Shown in pieces: positions 42,788-50,559 of a DNA stretch of 64,000 nucleotides. Origin of the DNA: Blastocatellia bacterium. Lineage in GTDB: Bacteria > Acidobacteriota > Blastocatellia > UBA7656 > JADIYM01. The stretch spans positions 102,001 through 166,000 of the forward strand of contig JADIYM010000010.1 of assembly GCA_016705245.1 (NCBI GenBank). The letters run 5' to 3'. A model generated the notes under the pieces. That model was not told where the DNA came from. It saw only the letters and a list, made by a program, of their open reading frames with translations, and did not search any database. Position numbers and translations under genes: made by a program. Each line of letters opens with the position of its first letter. The stretch's first letter is position 1.

Positions 42788-44043
42788 ACACGTCTACGCG
42801 GACCTGACGCTGGCTTCGCCGCTCGTTCCCGAGGAGGCCCTTGGCGCTTTCGTTGGTGAAGACCCCAACGGCACCTGGACTCTGACCATCTCCGACGACG
42901 CCGCTGGCGACGGCGGCGCGGTCACCTGGTCGCTCGACATCGACACGGCCATGTGCATGGTTGCCGGACCGCTCTGCACGCTGACGTGCCCGGCCGACAT
43001 CACGACGACGGCGGCCGACCTCAACGGCGCGGTTGTGACGTTCGCACCGACAGCGACGAACTGCATCAACGTTGTCTGCAACCCGCCTTCGGGCTCGACC
43101 TTCCCGGTCGGCACGACGGTCGTCACCTGCACGGGCGAGGATGACGTGCCGAATGCGACGCGCGGTACGGTTGTAACGACCTACTCGAGCGGCAATATTG
43201 CCGTTCCGCTTCCTGATGTCGCGTCGATGACTCCGCAGGTGATCAACGTTGCCGACGTCGGTTACGGTCCTGGACGTGGATCTGCGCATCCGCCTGAATC
43301 ACACGTTCGACAATGACCTCGACATCGCTGACCGGCCCGAACGCCGTCACCATCGACGTGTCGAGTGACAACGGCGGTTCTGGCGACAACTACGGTTCTG
43401 GCGCCAATGACTGCTCAGGCACACCTACGGTGTTCGACGACGAGGCGGCGACTGGCATCGCGTCAGGTGTGGCGCCGTTTGCCGGTTCGTTCATTCCGGA
43501 AGTTGGCCTCTCGGCCTTCGACGGCATTCCGGCCGCCGGAAACTGGACGCTCAACATCGCCGACGATCTGGGCGGTGACGTCGGCACGCTGTTCTGCTAC
43601 GAGCTCGTCATCACGCGCGACATCGTCGTGGGCGGTGGCGGTTCCTCGTGCCAGTTCAACGTCAACGTCACGATTCCGTTTGACTCGTGCTGCGTCGACG
43701 ACGCGTCGGGAGACATCTTCCGTCAGGTTGTCGCGAGCGTGCCTCCGACGAGCCCGCTCTACGGCTACTGGGAGTACGAGGTTGCGGCGACCAGCGAGAT
43801 CTTCGCCGGCATCGGCAACCACGTCGCCTACAGGCCGGGCCTGAGCATCATCATCGACGACAACGACGATCCGGCGGTGTTCTGCCACGCCGAGATCGAC
43901 TTCCCGCGGCGCAAGTGCCGCGTACAGGTGCGCGACATCACGACGGGACGCAACTTCGTCCTTCGCGATCGCAACATCAACAACAACATGTGCACGGTGG
44001 CACCACCGCCGCAGAGCTGAACATCGTTTCGAACGGTCGTAAC

Positions 44044-44077
44044 CGAAGGGCCGGGGGAGCAATCCCCCGGCCCTTCG
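44044..44077 (+). terminator. Terminator-like hairpin after P-domain gene B
   Basis: CGAAGGGCCGGGGG and CCCCCGGCCCTTCG form a 14-bp stem with loop AGCAAT, about 24 bp after the stop. Confidence 0.65.
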
Positions 44078-44092
44078 CGCGTCTGCGTGTGT

Positions 44093-44224
44093 GCACATTG
44101 CGCGAAGCGCTTTGGAGTGCGGCGTGAATCGCCGCTTTGGATTCAACTCGAGGACGCGAGCACCAGAGGAAATCCAAAGCGGCGATTCACGCCACACTCC
44201 AAAGCGCTTCGCGCAAAATGTGCT
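44093..44224. repeat. Family-D long inverted repeat, copy 2
   Basis: Left arm from GCACATTGCGCGAAGCGC and right arm to GCGCTTCGCGCAAAATGTGC pair over about 50 bp with a small bulge. The inner part CGTGAATCGCCGCTTTGGAT matches copy 1 after gene A. Confidence 0.85.
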
Positions 44225-44318
44225 TAGATCTTGCGTCCTGCCGGAATCGCGGCTAGCGTTTCAGAGTCGGCTCCCCCCGACTGAAAGCACCACCCACTGA
44301 AACCGCGGAGGTCGTTAC

Positions 44319-46868
44319 GTGAAGAAGTCCCTGGTCCGCTGCGTATTAGTTGCGCTCGTCGTCGGTATATCCATCGTCAGTCCGGTCTCGGCGACCCGAC
44401 TCAAGTCCATTGCGCTCAACCCGGCGACCGACGCCGCGCCCCCCGCCGATCTCTGGCGCGAGATTGACGAGGCGTCGCTCGGGTCGGCAAAGGACGCCGA
44501 CCGCCAGATCGTGCCGCAGCTGTACCGGGTCTTCGAGCTCGACGAGGCCTCGCTCGCCGAGACGCTCGACCGGGCACCATTGGAGTTCTCAGCCGCCGCG
44601 AAGACCGGCGCGCCGGTCGTGATGAACCTCCCGATGCCCGACGGCTCGATGCAGCGCTTCCGCATCCAGGAGTCGCCCGTGATGGAGCCCGCGCTCGCGG
44701 CCCGTCGCCCCGACCTGCGGACGTTCATCGCCCAGGGCATTGACGATCCGGCGGCTGCGATGCGCTTCGACCGCACGCCGGCCGGTTTTCACGCGATGGT
44801 GCTGTCGCCGAACGGCACGGTCTTCGTCGATCCGTACCGGAAGAACGACACACGGACCTACATAAGCTACTACAAGCGCGACTATGTTCGGGACACGGGC
44901 TGGCGCTGCGACACGGTGGACGATCCGATCGACAGTGCGGCGTCCAAACTTGGTGACACGCGCGTCCCGTCGGGCTCGAACCTTCGCACGTACCGCCTGG
45001 CCCTTGCGTGTACGGGCGAATACGCGGCCTTCCATGGCGGCACGGTGCCGCTCGTCGAAACCGAGTACGTCACGCTCGTCAACCGCCTGAACTCAGTTTA
45101 CGAGGTCGATCTAGCGGTTCGAATGGTCCTCGTCGCAAACAACTCATCGGTCATCTTCACCAACTCGGCCACGGATCCTTACACGAACAGCAACGGCTCG
45201 ACGATGCTCGGCCAGAACCAGACGACCTGTACCAACGTGATCGGGTCGGCCAATTATGATATCGGACACGTGGTCAGCACTGGAGGCGGAGGTGTGGCCG
45301 GACTTGGTGTCGTTTGCAACACCTCGAACAAAGCGCGCGGAGTCACGGGGCTTCCGTCACCCATCGGCGATGCCTTCTACATTGACTTCGTGGCGCACGA
45401 AATGGGCCACCAGTTCGCTGGCAGCCACACCTTCAATGGCAACGCGGGGAATTGCTCGGGCGGAAATCGGACCGCGAGCTCGGCTTACGAGGTCGGTAGC
45501 GGCTCGACGATTCAGGCTTACGCCGGAATATGCGGGGCACAGAACCTGCAGCCAAATTCTGACGCCTATTTCCACGCGCGAAGCTACGATCAGATGGTTG
45601 CCTTCACGACGACCGGTAGTGGCAATTGTCCGGCACCGGTCGCGACCGGCAATAATCCGCCGGTGATCGACGCAGGGCCGGCCTTCACGATTCCGGTGAG
45701 CACGCCATTTGAACTGACGGCAGCCAGCTACAGCGATCCCAACGGCGACGAGCTCACCTTCTGCTGGGAAGAGTTCGATCTCGGAGCGGCCGGTGCCGGC
45801 ACAACCGACGACGGATCGGCCCCAATCCTTCGCTCGTTCAACCCGTCGACGAGCCCGACTCGTGTCTTCCCCAAGATCTCGAGCCTGGTGTGGAATGCCT
45901 TCCCTTACGGCGAGGTACTGCCCACGACGAATCGCACCATGACGTTCCGTTGCACGGCGCGCGACAACCGAGCGGGCGGCGGCGGCGTGGATTGGGACAC
46001 GACCACCGTCACCTCCTCGACCTCGGCCGGACCGTTCTCCGTCACGGCGCCGAACGCGGCAACAACCTTCGCTGGCGGCTCGGCGCAGACGGTCTCCTGG
46101 AACGTCGCGAACACGAACGCGGCGCCGGTCAACACTGCCAACGTCTCGATCTTCCTTTCACTCGACGGCGGCAACTCGTTCCCGATCTGCCTGTTCGCTA
46201 ACACGCCGAACGACGGCACCGAGCAGATCACGATCCCGAACGTGGCCACATCGATGGCGCGGATCAAGGTGAAGGGCGCCGGGAATATCTTCTTCGACAT
46301 CTCGAACGCGAACTTCACGATCACGGCCGGGGCGAACGGCGGCGACAGCGCCGGTATCTGGTTTGCAGATTCGAGCGCCAATTTCCTGAGGAATTCGAAT
46401 TCGGGGGGCGCCGCCGAGGTGATCTTCGGCTACGGCGCGGCACCGAGCACGCTCGTGCCGCTCGTCGGCGACTGGGACGGCAACCATACGGACACCGCGG
46501 GCCTGTACGACCCATCGACGGGCTTCTTCTTGCTGCGTAATTCCAACACCGGGGGTGGTGCCGATCTCATCTTCTCATTCGGCCCAGGCGGCGCGGGAAT
46601 CATCCCGATCAAGGGAGACTGGGAAGGTGACGGGATCGACTCAGTTGGATTCTACGTCGCGTCGACAGGGTCCTTCTTCCTGAAGAACTCGAGTGCGATC
46701 GGTCCGCCTGTGCTTGTTTTCAACTTCGGTCCCGGCGGTGCATTTCTGCCGCTTGCCGGAGACTGGAACGGAGATAAGAACACGAATGCGGGCGGAGGTG
46801 CCGACGTCATCTTCGGGTTCGGTGCGCCTGGTGCGACTCCCATCACCGGCGACTGGGACGCGCTGTAG
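44319..46868 (+). CDS. Secreted reprolysin-like zinc metalloprotease with C-terminal repeats
   Basis: An 849-residue exported protein. A signal peptide is followed by a propeptide region (about residues 30-210) and a metzincin-type catalytic domain with the zinc motif HEMGHQFAGSH (first His at residue 360). This has the M12B/reprolysin-like HExxHxxxxxH spacing. A Cys-rich loop (CSGGNRTASSAYEVG) and beta-sandwich domains follow. The last 170 residues are GDWDGDG/FFLRNSN repeats like those of the DUF4394 protein and the subtilase. One repeat lacks about 20 residues in frame (GDWNGDKNTNAGGGAD instead of a full unit). The GTG start has a GGAGGT site 7 nt upstream. Likely a secreted or surface protease. 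Confidence 0.88.
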   Translation: MKKSLVRCVLVALVVGISIVSPVSATRLKSIALNPATDAAPPADLWREIDEASLGSAKDADRQIVPQLYRVFELDEASLAETLDRAPLEFSAAAKTGAPVVMNLPMPDGSMQRFRIQESPVMEPALAARRPDLRTFIAQGIDDPAAAMRFDRTPAGFHAMVLSPNGTVFVDPYRKNDTRTYISYYKRDYVRDTGWRCDTVDDPIDSAASKLGDTRVPSGSNLRTYRLALACTGEYAAFHGGTVPLVETEYVTLVNRLNSVYEVDLAVRMVLVANNSSVIFTNSATDPYTNSNGSTMLGQNQTTCTNVIGSANYDIGHVVSTGGGGVAGLGVVCNTSNKARGVTGLPSPIGDAFYIDFVAHEMGHQFAGSHTFNGNAGNCSGGNRTASSAYEVGSGSTIQAYAGICGAQNLQPNSDAYFHARSYDQMVAFTTTGSGNCPAPVATGNNPPVIDAGPAFTIPVSTPFELTAASYSDPNGDELTFCWEEFDLGAAGAGTTDDGSAPILRSFNPSTSPTRVFPKISSLVWNAFPYGEVLPTTNRTMTFRCTARDNRAGGGGVDWDTTTVTSSTSAGPFSVTAPNAATTFAGGSAQTVSWNVANTNAAPVNTANVSIFLSLDGGNSFPICLFANTPNDGTEQITIPNVATSMARIKVKGAGNIFFDISNANFTITAGANGGDSAGIWFADSSANFLRNSNSGGAAEVIFGYGAAPSTLVPLVGDWDGNHTDTAGLYDPSTGFFLLRNSNTGGGADLIFSFGPGGAGIIPIKGDWEGDGIDSVGFYVASTGSFFLKNSSAIGPPVLVFNFGPGGAFLPLAGDWNGDKNTNAGGGADVIFGFGAPGATPITGDWDAL

Positions 46869-46892
46869 CCGGCGCTCCCGGATCTCGAGTCG

Positions 46893-46924
46893 CGAAGGGC
46901 CGCCGGGCAACCGGCGGCCCTTCG
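46893..46924 (+). terminator. Terminator-like hairpin after the metalloprotease
   Basis: CGAAGGGCCGCCGG and CCGGCGGCCCTTCG form a perfect 14-bp stem with a GCAA loop, 24 bp after the stop. Confidence 0.7.
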
Positions 46925-47050
46925 CACGTCCGCGGCCGCGGCACGCGCCTGCTCGCGAGCCGCTTCACTTGAAGATGGTGATCGTCTACACTCGGCGACA
47001 ATACGGTGGCCCCGTGCCCGAAGCCCCTCAGCGCCCGAGAGGAAGCCCCA

Positions 47051-48463
47051 ATGGAGAATCCCACCGACCTTTGGCTCGTCGAAATCGACGGCCAGCAATA
47101 TGAAGCCGACACCGATACCGTCAAGCAGTGGATCCTCGACGGGTACGTGACGACGCAGACTCGGGTGCAGAAGGGATCCCTCAAGCCGATCGAGGCTGGC
47201 AGGGCGCCGGCCTTCCGGGCACTCTTCTCTGGCTACGATCCCAGCGCGACCTTGCCGACCGACCAGGTCTCACCTTATCCCACGGCTACGGGCACGTCGT
47301 GGGGCGGCGGCGATGCGACGTCCGGGAGCTCCTGGGACCAGGGAACCTCGGCGGACACTTCCTGGACGAAGGCTTCGGGGGCGACGCGCTCCTCCTACGA
47401 CACCATGCACGGGACCGAAGCCGGGTGGCAGCAGGATTCCGGGACGATGTACTCGGAGCCGGCATCGGCGCCGACATACGGATCACCCGTCAGCGGCGCA
47501 TACGGCCAGCAACAGGCGGGGGCTGCCGGAACCTGCGTGACCCACACCACGGCACCCGCGAAGTTCATGTGCCAGGGCTGCCGGGCCTCGCTGTGCGGCG
47601 CCTGCGTCAAGCGCTACAGCAATACCGCCGTCTGCATGTTGTGCGGACAGCTCTGCCGGCCCTACGCGCAGGCCACCGAGCAACTCAAGAAGAGTGCGGA
47701 CCGTTACTCGGGCTTCGGGATGAACGACTTTGCCGCGGCAATTGTCTATCCGTTCAAGGACCCGATCGCGATGATCTTCGCGGGACTCCTTTACGGCATT
47801 GTCACGCTGTTCGGCTGGTACGGCATGGCGCTCGGCGCCGGCCTCCTGTTCGGGTACATCTCGAACACGATCCGTCGCGTCGCTCGCGGCCGCTACGAAG
47901 ACGGCCCGGCGCCCGACCTGAGCGATCCGATCGACCTCATCTGGGACGCAGCCAAGACCGGCATCGCGGTCATGCTCATATCGTTTGGACCGCTGATCGC
48001 GGTGATCACCATCGGTATCGGGCAGGTTCCAAGCTTCATGGACGAGGAAGGCGGCGTGAGCCTTGCGGCCATCGGCGCGTGGGGCGTCGCACTTCTCCTC
48101 GCTCTGCTCTGGGCGATCTTCTACTACCCGATGGCGCTTCTCGTGGCCGGGTACACCGCGGACTTCGTGTCGACGATCAACCCGCTCGTCGGGCTCGTGA
48201 CGATGTGGAAGATGGGCAGTGCTTACGTGAAGGCGTATTTCATGTGCGTCCTCGTCTTCGTCGCCGGAGCCGTGATGAACGGCATCTTCGGTCTGATTGA
48301 ACCTCTCGCTATGACGTTGGGATCGGTTGCACAGGGATTCGGCGTGCTGACCATGAACATTCTGCAGTCGATGGTCGAGTTCTTCATCAGCATCATGATG
48401 GCCGCGATCCTCGGGCTGGCGGTCTACAAGCGCGCAGACGAGCTGGACGTCTACATCAACTGA
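47051..48463 (+). CDS. GYF-like, zinc-finger and multi-pass membrane protein
   Basis: A 470-residue protein. The N terminus (residues 1-60, WLVEIDGQQYEADTDTVKQW) resembles GYF_2-type domains. A Gly/Ser/Thr-rich linker follows (about 70-155). A small Cys-rich zinc-binding segment (CVTHTTAPAKFMCQGCRASL, CGACVKRY, CMLCGQLC; about 160-205) looks like a B-box. About five transmembrane helices (from about residue 235) resemble DUF4013/Yip1-like membrane domains. The ATG has an AGAGGAAG site. This layout is common among uncharacterised proteins of Acidobacteriota-type genomes; its function is unknown. Confidence 0.8.
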   Translation: MENPTDLWLVEIDGQQYEADTDTVKQWILDGYVTTQTRVQKGSLKPIEAGRAPAFRALFSGYDPSATLPTDQVSPYPTATGTSWGGGDATSGSSWDQGTSADTSWTKASGATRSSYDTMHGTEAGWQQDSGTMYSEPASAPTYGSPVSGAYGQQQAGAAGTCVTHTTAPAKFMCQGCRASLCGACVKRYSNTAVCMLCGQLCRPYAQATEQLKKSADRYSGFGMNDFAAAIVYPFKDPIAMIFAGLLYGIVTLFGWYGMALGAGLLFGYISNTIRRVARGRYEDGPAPDLSDPIDLIWDAAKTGIAVMLISFGPLIAVITIGIGQVPSFMDEEGGVSLAAIGAWGVALLLALLWAIFYYPMALLVAGYTADFVSTINPLVGLVTMWKMGSAYVKAYFMCVLVFVAGAVMNGIFGLIEPLAMTLGSVAQGFGVLTMNILQSMVEFFISIMMAAILGLAVYKRADELDVYIN

Positions 48464-48480
48464 GTCACTCGGTGAGCTCG

Positions 48481-48574
48481 GTGCCTCAGCGACTCCGTGG
48501 CTCTGTGTGCGAAGCTCCCATCAAAGTCGGGAAGAGCTTCGCACACAGAGACGCAGAGACGCAGAGGCACGGAG
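48481..48574. repeat. Family-A intergenic inverted repeat, copy 6
   Basis: GTGCCTCAGCGACTCCGTGG and CTCTGTGTGCGAAGCTC on the left pair with GAAGAGCTTCGCACACAGAG and GCAGAGGCACGGAG on the right. It separates the convergent membrane-protein and pgl genes. Confidence 0.8.
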
Positions 48575-48603
48575 CGCACGGAGCGCACGGAGCGCACGGA
48601 GCG
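48568..48603. repeat. Four tandem copies of a 9-bp unit
   Basis: CACGGAGCG is repeated four times perfectly, extending the right arm of the family-A palindrome up to the pgl stop codon. Confidence 0.9.
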
Positions 48604-48611
48604 CACAGAGG

Positions 48612-49352
48612 CTACAGCTTCGCCGCTGCCTCCCGATCGAGGATCCATCGCAATTGTCCACGCGAAGGCTTCACCGTCTGGGACGGAAGCCGGTCAGGCT
48701 CATACGGGCCCGCGATGACCTGCGGGAGCACGTCCACCTTCGACGCGCCGGCCACGAGGAACTGCACTTCGGCGGCGTTGTTCAATACGACCGGAGTCAT
48801 CGTTATCCGGTGCTGCTGGAACTTCTCGACCCAGACGGCCACCACGAGACGCTCGGACTCGTGCATCGCCGTCGTTCCAGGGAACATCGACGCGGTGTGG
48901 CCATCGTCGCCGAGACCGAGATGGATGAGGTCGAAACTCGGAACACCCTCCGCACCGAGTCCGAAGGCCTCGCGCAGTTCTCCGGCATAGATCTCGGCCA
49001 CTTCGTCCGGCGTTCCCGCCTCCGTGCGGACACGATGGACGTTGGTCTCGGGAATGGAGAGTTTCGAGAGCAGCGCGCCGTTCGTCATACCGTAGTTGCT
49101 GTCGGGATGATCCTTCGGAACCCCGCGCTCGTCGCCCCAGAACAGGTGCACGTGATCCCAATCCACGCGGTCGCGCCACACGTCCGAGGCGAGCAACTCG
49201 AATAGGGCCTTCGGCGTCGAGCCTCCGGACAATGCGACCATGAACCGGCCGCGCTCGGAGATGGCAGCGTCGGCGAGTTCGACGAATCGATTCGCGGCTT
49301 CGAGGTTGAGCGCGTCGCGATCGGCGCAGACGATAATGTCGGGCTGGCTCAC
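48612..49352 (-). CDS. pgl: 6-phosphogluconolactonase
   Basis: This enzyme hydrolyses 6-phosphogluconolactone in the oxidative pentose phosphate pathway. The protein has 246 residues of the SOL/DevB type, with motifs MVALSGGSTPKALFELLA, HVHLFWGDERGVP and LIHLGLGDDGHTASMFPGT, all typical. The neighbouring tkt and sugar kinase genes belong to the same pathway although they are not directly cotranscribed. Confidence 0.94.
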   Translation of the reverse strand: MSQPDIIVCADRDALNLEAANRFVELADAAISERGRFMVALSGGSTPKALFELLASDVWRDRVDWDHVHLFWGDERGVPKDHPDSNYGMTNGALLSKLSIPETNVHRVRTEAGTPDEVAEIYAGELREAFGLGAEGVPSFDLIHLGLGDDGHTASMFPGTTAMHESERLVVAVWVEKFQQHRITMTPVVLNNAAEVQFLVAGASKVDVLPQVIAGPYEPDRLPSQTVKPSRGQLRWILDREAAAKL

Positions 49353-49581
49353 GGTGGGGGTCCTCCTGATTCGATGGCATGACGTCGATGTGGCCGCGAG
49401 TCTAAACCTCGCACCTCGGATTGGCCAAGACGGATCGTCGCAGCTCGACGATGCTTGACTTGAACGCTCTCTCGGGGCATCGTTCGGCGTCCCACCTCCT
49501 GCCTCCTTGCACCCGGTCTCTCGCGCGCGCGGCCACCGGTCCTCCGAGACAGGGAATCACTTCAATTCAGGAGATACTTAC

Positions 49582-50181
49582 GTGAGAAAGCTCTACACGC
49601 TTCTGGCACTGTCCCTTGTAATGTGCACGGCGATTGCGTGCGGCGGAGGTATGGGCACGGCGCCTGCGAACGCCAATGCCAATAAGCCTGCCACCTCGAA
49701 TGCGGCGCCTGCAACGAACACCGCCGCGACGAACACGACCGCGACAGCAGGCACTTCCGACGAAGGCGAGTTGTTCAGCCACCAGGAGGGCGGCCTGTCG
49801 TTTGTGGTCCCGAAGGGCTGGAAATTCGAGCCCGAGGGCGATCAGGGCGTCATCACGACACCTGACGAGAGCCTTGCCATCTTCGTGATCGTGTCTAGCG
49901 AAGACTCGCTCGATGCCACCGTGAAAGCGCTCGATGACGAGGTTGGAAAGATCATCCAGAACGCGAAGGTCACCAACGACGCGCGCCAACAGGATGTGAA
50001 CGGAATGCCCGGAATCGCAATTGGCGGGACCGGCGTTGTCGAAGGTGAGAACGTGCAGTGGTCCGTCGACATCCTCCAGGCGAAGAAGCCGGTGATCTTC
50101 CTCTCGGTGGCGAACGAGGAAGGCAACAAGAAGCACTTCGAGGGCTTCAAGAAGTTCGCCTCGAGCATCAAGAAGCTGTAG
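49582..50181 (+). CDS. Putative lipoprotein
   Basis: A 199-residue protein with a lipoprotein signal peptide: MRKLYTLLALSLVMCTAIAC, then GGG after the lipobox Cys. An Asn/Ala/Thr-rich linker (residues about 28-60) tethers a small folded domain (GGLSFVVPKGWKFEPEGDQG ... FKKFASSIKKL), resembling small PsbP-like or DUF1795-type domains. The start is a GTG with an AGGAGA site 8 nt upstream; a longer frame is unsupported. Function unknown; envelope location is predicted. Confidence 0.8.
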   Translation: MRKLYTLLALSLVMCTAIACGGGMGTAPANANANKPATSNAAPATNTAATNTTATAGTSDEGELFSHQEGGLSFVVPKGWKFEPEGDQGVITTPDESLAIFVIVSSEDSLDATVKALDDEVGKIIQNAKVTNDARQQDVNGMPGIAIGGTGVVEGENVQWSVDILQAKKPVIFLSVANEEGNKKHFEGFKKFASSIKKL

Positions 50182-50252
50182 GACGACGGGCTTACCGAGA
50201 CGCTCACGGAGATGTCACGTGATCCGTGACGACACTGACATTGCACGCCTCA

Positions 50253-50365
50253 CGCATCAGTACCGTGCGCGGTAGCGCACGGGTCGGTCCCGAGTACAGG
50301 CTACCGCCTTGCGGCGGGCCCTCCGGGAGTCTGACCCGTGCGCTACCGCGCACGGTACTGATGCG
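50253..50365. repeat. Inverted repeat with perfect 33-bp arms
   Basis: Arms 50253-50285 (starting CGCATCAGTACCGTGCGCGG) and 50333-50365 are exact reverse complements, separated by 47 bp that can form an inner GTCCCGAG-type hairpin. Related in style to family B (GCGGTAGCG). Confidence 0.95.
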
Positions 50366-50399
50366 TTGGTGCGTACTCGGCCCTCAGATTTACAAGTCT

Positions 50400-50526
50400 G
50401 TCCGCAGGCCGCTCGCTACCGCTCGCGGTTCTGATGCTCGGCCGCACACTCTGCGGACATCGTCGCGCGAGACATCGACGGCCGTGAGTTTCAGAACCGC
50501 GAGCGGTAGCAAGCCGGCCTGCGGAC
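50400..50526. repeat. Family-B intergenic inverted repeat, copy 2
   Basis: GCTACCGCTCGCGGTTCTGA on the left pairs with TCAGAACCGCGAGCGGTAGC on the right, and the outer arms GTCCGCAGGCC/GGCCTGCGGAC also pair. It lies just downstream of tkt. Confidence 0.9.
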
Positions 50527-50559
50527 GGTCGTCACCCACGCTGCTTCCGAACCGAACAC

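Larger units (their letters stand above)
41622..44020 (+). pseudogene. Secreted triple P-domain protein B, frameshifted
   Basis: A tandem paralogue of gene A with the same layout: signal peptide (LAMCCLLLAVGAMLPTDATA), two P-type domains, the HYR-like block, a third P-like domain and the shared C-terminal domain ending FVLRDRNINNNMC. The frame from the ATG at 41622 stops at 43316. The remaining third (43313-44020) lies in another frame and matches gene A closely. Relative to gene A there is one extra T near 43262 (GGTTACGG for GGTACGG) and two missing bases near 43326 (ATCGCTGACC for ATCACGCTGACC). The two indels, 65 bp apart, do not cancel. Either this copy is decaying or the assembly has local errors. 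Ribosome binding site GAGGAGA is intact. Confidence 0.85.

Noticed and set aside
47051..48463. Candidate antisense coding regions opposite the GYF protein
   Set aside because: Frames opposite it are shadows of the GC-rich gene with no starts or domains.
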